From: Parachlamydiaceae bacterium
GTDB lineage: Bacteria; Chlamydiota; Chlamydiia; Chlamydiales; Parachlamydiaceae
Direction: 5' to 3'
Length of the DNA: 17,715 nucleotides
Assembly: GCA_013414685.1 (NCBI GenBank)
Contig: CP058704.1
Span: 1,171,871 to 1,189,585 of the forward strand
The notes beneath the pieces are model-generated. The model was given only the letters and a program-made list of their open reading frames with translations. It was not told the DNA's origin and ran no database searches. This document shows positions 8,217 to 17,450 of the stretch, piece after piece (the stretch's first letter is position 1; the number at the start of each line of letters is the position of its first letter). The translations under genes and the position numbers were made by a program.

Positions 8217-8846
8217 ATGACTGCAATTGCTGGATTTAAATCTATTCAATCATCTAATCAATCCAACCAAGCAAAAAGAAGAGGAAATGATCCAGAATTC
8301 AACACGATTTCTGATTTAGCCTCACAACTCTTATACTTAAAAATAAATGAAAAATCCATTAGTAAGGCAGTGAAACTTGAGGAAGATTATGATGCCTTAG
8401 TTAAAAAAGTTAATGACTGTGTGTCTGCTTTTACTCAAAAATGCCCTCAGAAAAGTTCTTTCGACAGCTCTAGCGGCTTCAAAGAAATTAGAAGAAGCTA
8501 AAATGCAAAAATCTGTTCTTTCCAACTACATAAAAGGCCACAATTCTAATCAGGTTACACTCGATACTCCGGAATTTGAAAAGCTATGCGCAGATCTTCA
8601 AATAAGTTTGACTGAGGCTGATAAAACGTTAAAAAAGCAGAAAATTTAGCCACAAAAGAAGTTAAGCTAAAAGAAAAATTAAGTAAAACATTCATCGATG
8701 GTAATCCTGCTTTAGAAATTTTGGAAAAATATCGTAAAGAAAACAATGCTGATTGGAAGCAAGCTGTTAATTATATGTGGTCTCTTGAAAAAGTGGTCAT
8801 CGAATTACAATTAAAAGATAAATTAATAAATCCTGACATTAGATAA
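8217..8846 (+). CDS. Unassigned helical protein, about 210 residues, frame interrupted three times
   Basis: I choose ATG 8217, preceded by GGAGA, rather than an upstream ATG at 8157 whose translation is low-complexity. The product starts MTAIAGFKSIQSSNQSNQAK, a Ser/Asn/Gln-rich segment, followed by an all-helical, charged chain (LEEDYDALVKKVND, SKKLEEAKMQKSVLSNY, LSKTFIDGNPALEILEKYRK) ending LKDKLINPDIR. One-base additions near 8445, 8457 and 8640 rejoin the frames; the first two are less certain because a single insertion would also work. The stop codon lies inside the terminator stem at 8828-8862. It is divergent from the gene at 8032 and convergent with the gene ending at 8868. A weak -10 (TATGAT or TATAGT) lies at 8178-8188. 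Family not recognised. Confidence 0.6.
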
Positions 8847-8862
8847 TTTAATGTCAGGATTT
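8828..8862. terminator. Strong bidirectional terminator overlapping a stop codon
   Basis: A 14-bp perfect stem pairs 8828-8841 (AAATCCTGACATTA) with 8849-8862 (TAATGTCAGGATTT) around a seven-base loop containing the TAA stop of the rightward gene. T-rich sequence follows on the + strand and T-rich sequence also precedes it on the minus strand side, so it can serve both convergent genes. The coding sequence of the last residues is therefore constrained by the hairpin. Confidence 0.85.
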
Positions 8863-8867
8863 TGTTC

Positions 8868-9598
8868 TTAATCCTCATCGTCATCTGACAAACTATCATA
8901 TTCAGATCTATCAGTATCATTTATTTCCTCTTGTTGATGTATTTCCTCATTCTTAGGCAAATCAGTTGCTTTGGCCTTTTAAAGGGATTTCTAATGCCTT
9001 CATGATTTCTTGTTTGTTTGGTGGATTCTTTACGCGTAGGTTGATTTATAGGATTAACTGAATTTGCATCCTCTCTTCTCTCAGGCCGAGTTTGGTTACT
9101 TTGCGAGTTTCGACCTTGCCATATAGTTTGCATGTTTGTAATTGCACGCTGCTGACTTGCTATAGAACTAAGTTTCCTCTGTTTATCTGTTTCGTTTGTT
9201 ATACTATTAGCTTTTGTTGTTTTATCTCGAAAATAATCCTCGATTTTTTTGGCCTGCCCATTCTTAATTCTTTCAGTTGTAACATTCCCCCTCGCATCTT
9301 GCGTAAATTTAACTGATACCTGCTTTGTGCCAACACCTAAAGCTATAGCTGTTTTAGCACTACTTTCAAGTTTTGCTTGTGAAAATTGTGTTAATCTAGT
9401 TTCTCTTTCAGCCTTGGTCGTTCCTGAAGGAAAAAACATTGTAATCGTTAAATTTTTACCCTCTATCGTGACATCTCTTGCAGCAGATAAACCATCGGCT
9501 GAGACTTTAAACCCGTTAACAACCTGTTGGGTTTCAATACGAACAGCACCTGGAGCTGGATTGATTGGATTTGAATTTGAAATAGGGCTTCCTGTCAT
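8868..9598 (-). CDS. Unassigned MTGS protein with acidic C-terminus, about 243 residues
   Basis: ATG at 9598 follows AGGGGA, as in the gene at 8032. One added A near 8980 replaces a basic out-of-frame end with NPFKKAKATDLPKNEE and a strongly acidic tail ending DSLSDDED, stop TAA 8870-8868. The first 25 residues (MTGSPISNSNPINPAPG) are Ser/Asn/Pro-rich. Residues 20-115 look like a beta-rich domain (VNGFKVSADGLS, RDVTIEGKNLTITMFFPSG, VGTKQVSVKFTQDARG); the rest is polar and probably disordered, with Gln, Asn and Arg in abundance. There is no membrane segment. The composition would suit a secreted protein or effector but I do not recognise a family. It is convergent with the helical protein at 8217. 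Confidence 0.7.
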
Positions 9599-9808
9599 AT
9601 ATCCCCTACTAAGAAAATAAACTTATTATCTTATTATAATAATTTATTCAAAGATTATCAATAAATTTATATAAAATCCATTTAAATTATTTAACACTAT
9701 GAAATAAAAACACACATGGTTTTTAAAAATAAAATTTAAAGTTGTAGAAAAGAACATTCGCTTTAAATTTGAATTCAGCTAATAAAAATTTAAAAGCCTA
9801 AGCAGCAT

Positions 9809-11714
9809 ATGCCTGATCATTTCTCTATCAATTCTCAAAAAACAAATACTTCATCTTCTTTTCAAGTGAAAATTGAAACAAAAGAGGAGCATGAAAAACA
9901 GATTGTGTTACAGCAAATATACCGACTAGGTTTACAGATTGAAGCTAATAATCAGGAATTTCTCCAAGAAAAGGAAGTTTTGAAAATAGGGATCAAAAAT
10001 TCAAAATAGCCTAGCAAAATTGAGAGAAAGAATTGAAAAATCGAAACTGAAAAGAGGAAGCTGATTTATTACAAACGAAGGTTAAATCAGAAAATATTCC
10101 AATAAAATTGTCTGAAGCACTTATAGAGCATCAAAAATTAGAATCAGATTAGAACATATTGAAGAAAATGTAGAAACAATCGAAACAGCAAGTCAAAAAA
10201 TTAGAGAAAATCTGCAAAAAGCAAAAATGAAGCCTATGAAATCCACATCAAACTTCAACAAGTAGAAAGATCTGCTGATGAAGCTTTAGCTATATCTCAA
10301 AGATCTTTGGCTAATCTATCTAAAGTTAGTGCTGCAGCTCCTAATGAAGAATTTAAAAACAAAACTCAAGATGGTAAAATTTCTCAAAATCAAGTCAAAA
10401 ATTGTGATAACATCCAGGTAAAACAATTAGAAAACGAAGTTTTCGAGGAAAATATACAATCTGTCAAAACGTTTGAAAATGAGGATTCCTTTCAATTTTC
10501 TCAATTGATCATTAATACACTAGAACTAGAATTCAGTCAGTGGAAAGATGATACGAATAAAAAATCCAATCTAGAAATTACCGAATTGAAGTTAATTTTA
10601 GAAAAGGAACTAGAAGCAAATAATATATTAGAATCACAAGATGCAGATGAAGAAAGAACAAACTCGGCTGCTAAAAAAGATTTTAAGGACATTAGAGCTC
10701 TTACTGAATTACACTATAAGCTACGTAAAAGAAATTATCTTGTTTGGCTTGAAAAAATGCGCGTAAACGAAATAAACGAAAAGAAAAAACGAGAGGAGGA
10801 ATTTAATAAACGTAAAATAGAATGGAAACTGAATTTACTTATACTTATCGAGGATGCCATTAGTGATCCAAGTGACGAAAAAGAGAGGGTTATAAAGACT
10901 TTAGCACTGAATAAGGGTATAATTGAGGATGAAAATACTTCTCTAACAAAACTTGTTCAAGAGTTATCCAAACAAGAACTCCATAGCCAAATCCCTATTC
11001 CCTTTGAAGAATTATTCTCAGATCCAATAATACCAGCACAAATATGTGAGAGCGGGAAAAATTCAGACGATTTGTTAGAAGTTTTTCAGGACTTAAATCA
11101 CAATGAAGAAATAGAAAAAGTCTACCACCTGAGATCGCTCAACTGAGCGAAAATCAAATAAATATAAAATTTTTAGCAAAAGAAGCAGACGATAAAGTAG
11201 ATTCATTGAGTATTCTTATAGAAAAAGAAGATTCGGGACCAATCAAGGAAACCAATCAAGCTGTTGATGAAATTTCCTCAATAAAGCAGGATGAGTCAAC
11301 ACAATTAGTTGAAAAACAAAAAATAATGTGGACTCTTTGGTTGCGGGTGAAAAAGAAACCGAACAGAATATAGGCTCTTCAACTCCTCCTCAAACGCCAT
11401 CAAAAATCAACTCCCGTGTTGAGACTTCGCCTATTAAAACAACTTCAAGTTCTTTAACTATCTCCTCTTCAAATATACAAAGTTTTACAAAGCCAGCAAA
11501 TATAATTCCTATTCAAGAAAAAAACTAATAAATGCAACCTTTCAACAAAAAATTCAGCACAATTCAAAACAAAAATTCTCAAGATGTACATCTGTTAACA
11601 AAAATCTGGCTGATATTTAAACAAATGTTTTTTCGAATCTTTAGATGCTGGTCTCACGATTTGTCTACACGTTCATGGAAAGAAATCTCCAAACTGTATT
11701 TTTTTAAACCATAG
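9809..11714 (+). CDS. Tandem paralogue A: coiled-coil head with conserved linker and aromatic tail, about 638 residues
   Basis: From ATG 9809 (MPDHFSINSQKTNT) to TAG 11712-11714, eleven one-base additions in homopolymers give one frame; six of them crowd between 9980 and 10235. The head is polar helix and coiled coil, including a charged stretch around NEINEKKKREEEFNKRKIEW. From about base 11195 the sequence is shared with paralogues B and C: KVDSLSIL, EDSGPI, ETNQAVDEI, then NNVDSLVAGEKETEQN, a Ser/Thr/Pro-rich linker (GSSTPPQTPSKINSRVETSP, TSSSLTISSSN), and the tail LLTKIWLIFKQMFFRIFRCW followed by SxDLSxRSWKEISKL. The tail is hydrophobic and aromatic with interspersed Lys/Arg and could bind a membrane, but it is short for a classical membrane span. 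No Shine-Dalgarno sequence is seen at 9809, so the start is tentative. Function unknown. Confidence 0.6.
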
Positions 11715-12015
11715 ATTAAATAAATAATAACATTTAAATAAATAAACAAAAAAACATAAAATCAATTTATTACACCAAACAACTAATCCATAATCCCAAA
11801 GCATATGAATTTAAAAAAGTTGTAGAAGAATAAATCCCTTTTCCTTAAATTGGACTTTTGCTAATTAAAATTTTAAAAAGACAGTTTATGCCAACACCTC
11901 TTCAACTATATCTTCCCTCTCTTCCTCCAACTAAACAAGAGCAACAGAATCGGTCTGCACAACAATCAGAACATGAAAAAAGATTACAAGAATTGGAGTT
12001 ATATAAACTTTTAGA
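11195..12015 (+). repeat. Direct repeat, left copy (tail of A, spacer, head of B)
   Basis: This block is nearly identical to 12641-13470. It covers the shared linker and tail of gene A, the 173-base spacer, and the first 40 or so codons of gene B. Identity is highest from about 11320 onward, spacer included, with differences mainly in homopolymer lengths and a few substitutions. The offset is about 1450 bases. Confidence 0.9.
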
Positions 12016-13153
12016 AAGTGTCGTTCTAGAATCCATAAGATCATCTCAAGAAAGAGAAGCATACCAACAAGAATTCGAGCAAAATATCAAATCTATTCGA
12101 CAAGAGATTCAAGATGCTCGACAAAATGCAGGAGTTGCTCAACAAAAGGCTGAAGCTAACCTACAAAAAGCAGAAAATCTTGAGCAAGATGTCGAAGCTC
12201 TTAAGCAAGATGTCAAATCTTTTAGAAATGATTCGGAAACAAAAATTGAAACTCAGAAAGCTGAAGCTAAGTATGACAAGGATGAGATTCAAAACAAATT
12301 TACTGAGCTCCATTTTAAAAGAGAAAAACCGAACAAAGTAATGAGACAAATCAAAAATTTTTCGATAATTTAGAGAATGAAACTTTTGACGTTTCTAAAA
12401 CAAATCAACAAATTATAAATAATTTAGAAAATCTTGTAACTATTGATAAATTCCAAGAAGCAGAATTTCCACAAAGTTTGAGTTATCAAGAGAGTCAAGA
12501 ACCAATAAATGATCAATTTGAAGAGCACAGAAGTACTTCTGAAAACGATCATTATTTACAATTGTTTGAAGAAATTACCAATGAACCAGACTTGGGTTGG
12601 AATGTTGTTGAAAAACGTTCAGAAGAAGAGGCAAACGAAAAAGTAGATTCATTGATTATTCTTCAACAAAAAGAAGATTCGGGACCAATTAATGAAACCA
12701 ATCAAGCTGTTGATGAAATTGTAACCGCAATAAACCAAGATTATAAGACAACACAAACTGCAGAAAAACAAAAAATAATGTGGACTCTTTGGTTTCAGGT
12801 GAAGAAGAAACCGAACAGAATATAGGCTCTTCAACTCCTCCACAAACGCCATCAAAAATCAACTCCCGTGTTGAGACTTCGCCTATTAAAACAACTTCAA
12901 GTTCTTTAACTATCTCCTCTTCAAATATACAAAGTTTTACAAAGCCAGCAAATATAATTCCTATTCAAGAAAAAAAACTAATAAATGCAACCTTGCAACA
13001 AAGAAATTCAGCACAATTCAAAACAAAAATTCTCAAGATGTACATCTGTTAACAAAAATCTGGCTGATATTTAAACAAATGTTTTTTCGAATCTTTGGAT
13101 GCTGGTCTCACGATTTGTCTATACGTTCATGGAAAGAAATCTCCAAACTGTAA
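11888..13153 (+). CDS. Tandem paralogue B: about 422 residues
   Basis: ATG 11888 is chosen because MPTPLQxYLPSLPxTKQEQQ is shared with paralogue C; a TTG 10 codons upstream is also open. Three one-base additions (near 12327, 12772 and 13027) give a single frame to TAA 13151-13153. After the shared head, a coiled coil runs through QEIQDARQNAGVAQQKAEAN and EALKQDVKSFRNDSE. Then come the acidic segment LFEEITNEPDLGW, the conserved KVDSL and ETNQAVDEI blocks, the NNVDSLVSGEEETEQN block, the Ser/Thr-rich linker and the tail LLTKIWLIFKQMFFRIFGCW. Linker, tail and downstream spacer are almost the same DNA as in A, and the head almost the same as in C, so B looks like the product of tandem duplication or gene conversion. 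No strong ribosome binding site is seen. Function unknown. Confidence 0.65.
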
Positions 13154-13470
13154 TTTTTTTTAAAACCATAGATTAAATAAATAATAACATTTAAATAAAT
13201 AAATAAAAAACATAAAATTAATTTATTACACCAAACAACTAGTCCATAATCCCAAGCATATGAATTTAAAAAAGTTGTAGAAGAATAAACCCTTTTCCTT
13301 AAATTGGACTTTTGCTAATTAAAATTTTAAAAAGACAAGTTTATGCCAACACCTCTTCAACAATATCTTCCATCCCTTCCTTCAACTAAGCAAGAGCAGC
13401 AGGACCAGTCTGCACAACAATCAGAACATGAAAAAAGATTACAGGAATTAGAGTTGTATAAACTTTTTGA
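12641..13470 (+). repeat. Direct repeat, right copy (tail of B, spacer, head of C)
   Basis: Second copy of the block at 11195-12015, here joining the linker and tail of gene B, the spacer and the first 40 or so codons of gene C. The similarity ends where the coiled-coil regions of B and C diverge, just after QELELYKL. Confidence 0.9.
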
Positions 13471-14779
13471 AAGATTTGCCACACAAACTGATAAACTTGC
13501 CGATGACATTGATGCCACAATAGAAAAATGCGACAGAAGAGAGAAGCAAGGCAACAAGAAATAGAAGTAATACTACAAGAAATAGTAGCAACGCGACAAG
13601 AAATAGTAGCAACGCGACAAGAAATAGTAGCAACGCGACAAGAAACAGTAGCAATGCGACAAGAAATAGAGAGAAGGGGACATGAAAGAGAAGCATACCA
13701 ACAACAATTAGACCAAAAGATTGATGCTTTATTAGTAAAGAATGAAACTGCTCTACAAAATTCAAAAATTATCCGTCAAAATTCAGAAACTCTTCACCAA
13801 GAAGCCAAAGATCTTAGAAATGAAATAGAAGCAAAAATTGAAACTGATAAAATTGAAGCTCAAAAAGAAAAGGAGGAGATTAAAAATAAATTTAAAGAGC
13901 TCCAGCATGAAATTGATAAATGTACATATAAACTTGAAGAAGACCAGCAAAGACAAATCGAAAATTTGGACGATCAAGCCTTAAAATGTTCCAATCAACA
14001 AACCATACATAAAGCAAGTAATGACAATCTAGATTCTAATGATCAAACAAAATCAGAAGAAATAAAATTGACAAAGATTGTAAGCCAAGAAATAAAAGAA
14101 AAGTCAGAGCAAGTACATCAAAAATTTCTGATAGATCGAAAGTGTATTCTACATCTTTTGAAAATGATCCTTCTTCTCAATCTTTAGAAGAAATCACCAA
14201 TGCATCATATCTAGGTTCTAATCTTGAGGAAAAACATCTAGAAGAAGCAACTGAGAAAGTAGATTCATTAAGTATTTTTTAGAAAAAGAAGACTTAGAAG
14301 CAACCAAGAAATCCAATCAAGCTGTTGATGAAATTGTAACTCCAGTAAACCAAGATTACGAGATAACGCAAGCCGCTGAAACACAAAAAATAATTTAGAC
14401 TCTTTGATTTCAGGCGAAAAAGAAACCGCACCTAAACAGAATGTAAGCTCTTTACCTGCTCAGACATCATCAAAAATCAAGTCAAGCATTGAGTCTTCGC
14501 CTATTAAAACAACTTCAAGTTCTTTTACTGTCTCATCTTCAAATATGCAAATATCTCAAAATTTCGTCCCCCAAAAGAAATAAATATTCTTCAAGAAAAA
14601 GATCTATTAAGATCAAAAACCACACTAAAAAACAATTTAGACTAATTAAATCAGAAAAATTCAATGAACGAAATTTGATAACGAAAATCTGGGTGATTTT
14701 TAAAGAAATGTTTTTCGATTTTTGGATGCTGGTCTTATAATTTATCGACTCATTCATGGAAAAAATTTCCAAACACTAA
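13343..14779 (+). CDS. Tandem paralogue C: about 481 residues, with heptad repeats
   Basis: ATG 13343 starts the head MPTPLQQYLPSLPSTKQEQQ shared with B. Nine one-base additions in homopolymers give one frame to TAA 14777-14779. After the head come five 7-residue repeats of the EIVATRQ type, a coiled coil (ETALQNSKIIRQNSE, EEIKNKFKELQHEIDK), the conserved SLEEITNASYLG, KVDSLSIF, NQAVDEI and NNLDSLISGEKET blocks, a Ser/Thr-rich linker and the tail NLITKIWVIFKEMFFRFFGC followed by WSYNLSTHSWKKISKH. The DNA of the C tail has diverged from A and B while the residues are conserved, which argues that this restored frame is really translated. Function unknown; the gene is the last of the tandem set. 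Confidence 0.62.
13558..13662 (+). repeat. 21-bp tandem repeat encoding EIVATRQ heptads in paralogue C
   Basis: Three exact units gaaatagtagcaacgcgaca + a start at 13579, 13600 and 13621, flanked by a diverged unit before (13558-13578) and one with two changes after (13642-13662). Each unit encodes one heptad. The opposite strand translates to a run of LFLVALL, which is a by-product of this repeat. Confidence 0.95.
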
Positions 14780-14947
14780 AATTTAAATTTGCGTTCCTTG
14801 CTTCAAAACTCATATCTAATCAATTATTTTTTTAAAATCATTTAAATCTTTCTTTTAATCCACCTTCAAAAAAATTATTTGTGTGAAATTAAATTTTTAT
14901 TGCATTTTTTGTTTAGTTCATTTATGTCTAAAACATTTGTTTCTTAA

Positions 14948-14981
14948 AATTTGGAAATAAGGAGAAAATCTCTTCCAAATT
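14948..14981 (+). promoter_or_regulatory. Nested inverted repeat in the leader of the gene at 15039
   Basis: AATTTGGAA (14948-14956) pairs perfectly with TTCCAAATT (14973-14981); inside it GAGA (14962-14965) pairs with TCTC (14969-14972) around AAA, leaving a five-base bulge ATAAG on one side. The structure also sequesters an AAGGAG-like motif. It ends 57 bases before the start codon at 15039. The rest of the 14780-15038 spacer is AT-rich with no convincing promoter. Confidence 0.5.
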
Positions 14982-15038
14982 GATGGCTTTAAGAAGCAAA
15001 ACCTAAGATATTATCAAAAAATTTTTAAGGAGTTATCT

Positions 15039-17172
15039 ATGTCATTCAATATTGGGGTAAGAAAAATCGATCCATTTAACAGTCAAAATTCTGAATTTCA
15101 ATTCACAGTAATTAATGGTTCTAATTCGAATACCGATCAAGTCAGTGGTTCCTCTCAAAATCAAACAAATAAGCAATTAATCGAAAGTATATCACCAGTT
15201 TCATCTCAAACAGAAAAGGAACCTACCCATAATGAAATTATGAAAATTTTTCTACGATTTCAACAACAACAAGATGAACTTGAAAAAACTTCTAAGTGTA
15301 CAAGAAAATAGTAAAATTCAAGAAGAAACAAATGTTAGAAAGTTCGAAGAAGCTAAAATTGAAAATGCAGAATCCAAAAGAGAAGCAGCAGAATCCAAAA
15401 GAGAAGCAGCAGAATCCAAAAGAGAAGCAGCAGAAGCCAAAAGAGAAGCAGCAGTTGCTATCGCAAAATCAGAATTAAATGAAAGAAAATTCCAAGAGTC
15501 TGAAAGAAAATCAGAATTGACGCAAAGAGATTTAACAGAAACTCGCAGAGATCTAACAGAAACTCGCAAAGAATTAACAGAAACTCGCAGAAATCTAACT
15601 GAACAACTCGAAAAAGAAAAAGAGGAAAGAATAAATGACAGCTCAGAATACCTTCGGCAGGTAAGAGTTTTAACAGAAGCAATTTCAAACCTAACAGATG
15701 AAAACAATACGCTTAAAAATAAAGTTAGAGAATTATTACATATAAATGAGCAAATCGAGAGAAGGAAAAATGATTTAGAAATTGATAATGTTCTAAAATC
15801 TAGAAAAATCGAGGAATTAGAAAATGACAACGCTAGCCTTAACGAAGATAAAAAAACAGACCATGCGTTATTTCAACACATGAAAAGCGACAAAGAAAGG
15901 CTTGAGGATGCTCTGAGACAAAAAGATCAAGAACTAAGCGAAATGAGCTCAGCAAAAGAACGTGCAGTCATTGAAAGTAGCAGGCTGGTGAAGGAATTTG
16001 AAGATCTACAAATAGCAAAAAGCAATTTGGATTTGACAACTTCAGTCTTAACAGATCGAGTAAGAGTTCTTGAAGCAGAGCAAGTCGATAATTCTGAACT
16101 TATTCAGCGAATTAACTCACTCAGTCAGACAATCGCTCAACTTCAGACTTCAAATACTCAACTTCAAGCGACAGTCTCTCAACTACAAACACAAAACTCT
16201 CAACTTAATTCATTAAACACAAATCTTCAAAATCAAATTCATCAATCCCAAAATCAAAATAGTCAAATCACAAGCCTTCAAAACCAAAATAGCGCACTCC
16301 AAACTATGTATAGAGATCTTCAAAGAGATAATAATTTACTTCGATCAAAAAACGCCTTTTAGACGTGAAACTCTCAGTTTCAGCAAAATATAAAAATCGT
16401 TAGATAAAATAGCTGAGATGCTGGAAGAAAATGAGCTTATTGAACGTAAAGTAAAAGATGGAAGACTTGTAGAATTAACTATTGCTGATGTGGAAATAGC
16501 TTTAAAATATAAAGTTATAGATCCTCTTATTACCTCTAAAGACTCTTTAAAAATACTCTGTCAAAGACTTGTAGAATTTGGATATTTAAGAGCGAGAGAG
16601 AATGATAATTATCCTAAAAATGCAATTAAAAATGCAATAGACAAAGTTTTTGAAGAATGTGATAAAATGTGCGAAAGGTTAGGGCTTCCGTTAAAAACAC
16701 CGCCACAACAAATCATCGATAAAATTGAGCAACGTAATCAAGAAAAATAGCCCTTCAGGCACAAATAACTTCGTTAAATAATGAAAGACAACAACTTTCT
16801 AATCAACTCAGCACTACAGTTGAGCATCGAAATAGGGAAACTAGAAACCTAAATACACAAATCAACACCTTAACCCGAGAGAAGCAACAACTTACTAATC
16901 AACTTTCACGAAACCAAGAGCAAACTAATATAAGTGCTACTCAACAGGCTAAAATTCAAGAATTAGAACGAAAAGTAAGTGAGCTCTCAGCACGTGAATC
17001 GGATTTAAAATTAAAATATCAAACCCTAGCTAGCGATACGGTTTTAAGCTCTAATGCTAAAAGATTTATTCAAGCATTTGGAATACTTTTTACCGCAGGT
17101 AATTTTTCTCCCGGCAAAAAGCATATAAGCTTGCAAATGAAAAATAATGACAGAATCTGGGGATTGCTTTAA
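15039..17172 (+). CDS. Long coiled-coil protein with globular insert, about 711 residues
   Basis: ATG 15039 follows AAGGAG at six bases, the same arrangement as the gene at 3159. One site near 15287 needs one A removed or two added (DELEKLLSVQEN); single-base additions near 16350, 16402 and 16745 restore the rest (RSKKRLLDVKLS, KYKKSLDKIAEM, NQEKIALQAQIT) to TAA 17170-17172. The head MSFNIGVRKIDPFNSQNSEF is polar. Then come AESKREA and TETRRDL repeats, long coiled coil, a Gln/Asn-rich segment (TIAQLQTSNTQLQATVSQLQ), a compact non-coiled-coil region around residues 461-571 (VKDGRLVELTIADVEIALKY to MCERLGLPLKTPPQQ), more coiled coil, and a C-terminal end FIQAFGILFTAGNFSPGKK. No catalytic motif is recognised. 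A structural or effector role is possible; no family assigned. Confidence 0.75.
15367..15450 (+). repeat. 21-bp tandem repeat encoding AESKREA heptads
   Basis: Three exact 21-bp units gcagaatccaaaagagaagc + a start at 15367, 15388 and 15409, and a fourth (15430-15450) has one changed codon giving AEAKREA. Confidence 0.95.
15535..15597 (+). repeat. Second 21-bp repeat encoding TETR-type heptads
   Basis: Three units of acagaaactcgcagagatct + a with one to four changes start at 15535, 15556 and 15577 (TETRRDL, TETRKEL, TETRRNL); a more diverged unit precedes them. It lies 85 bases after the AESKREA repeat in the same gene. Confidence 0.9.
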
Positions 17173-17184
17173 GCAATTCCCAGA
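17156..17184 (+). terminator. Inverted repeat over the stop codon of the gene at 15039
   Basis: TCTGGGGATTGCTT (17156-17169) pairs with AAGCAATTCCCAGA (17171-17184) with one G-T wobble. The stop TAA lies at the tip. Only a weak T-rich tract follows, so it may be an imperfect terminator or an mRNA-stabilising hairpin. The same design, a stop codon in the loop of a long hairpin, occurs at 8828-8862. Confidence 0.55.
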
Positions 17185-17307
17185 CTTAAATAAATTGTCC
17201 CACATAAGTATTTTAATTAATTAAAATAATTTATTAACATAATTTCAGCTATAGGAGTTTTACATTAATTCTTGATTTATCATTGCCTATTAATTAACCT
17301 CATAGGT

Positions 17308-17436
17308 GTGATATTTTTGAAAAAGCTTTTACAATCATCATTAAATTTTTATGTGTCTAATCTTCTTCCAAAAGAAAGTGATTATGAAATTGATAATTTT
17401 CTAGGAAGTCTTCCCTGGATATCATTGGCTCGTTAA
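17308..17436 (+). CDS. Small unassigned ORF or gene fragment, about 42 codons
   Basis: An open frame from GTG 17308 (or TTG 17317) to TAA 17434-17436 reads LKKLLQSSLNFYVSN, then LLPKESDYEIDNFLG and SLPWISLAR. The translation has a natural-looking composition, unlike AT-rich noise, and FYVSNLL resembles LYVSNVL of the gene at 488, but this is too short to establish homology. A weak AGG precedes it. It may be the 3' end of a decayed gene. Confidence 0.25.
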   Translation: MIFLKKLLQSSLNFYVSNLLPKESDYEIDNFLGSLPWISLAR

Positions 17437-17450
17437 AAATAATTTTTCCA

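Noticed and set aside
9092..9620. Plus-strand ORFs of 74 and 123 codons
   Set aside because: They are shadows of the minus-strand MTGS gene, which has a proper start, ribosome binding site and acidic tail.
13448..13765. Minus-strand ORF with repeated LFLVALL resembling a multi-span membrane protein
   Set aside because: It is the antisense translation of the EIVATRQ repeat and flanking coding sequence of paralogue C; it has no ribosome binding site and the plus frame is conserved with B.
14982..15005. Seven-codon leader peptide before the gene at 15039
   Set aside because: No properly spaced ribosome binding site and no regulatory codon pattern.
15318..15830. Minus-strand 170-codon ORF rich in Ser, Leu and Phe
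   Set aside because: Opposite strand of the AESKREA and TETRRDL coiled-coil region; open only because of the codon composition of the sense gene.
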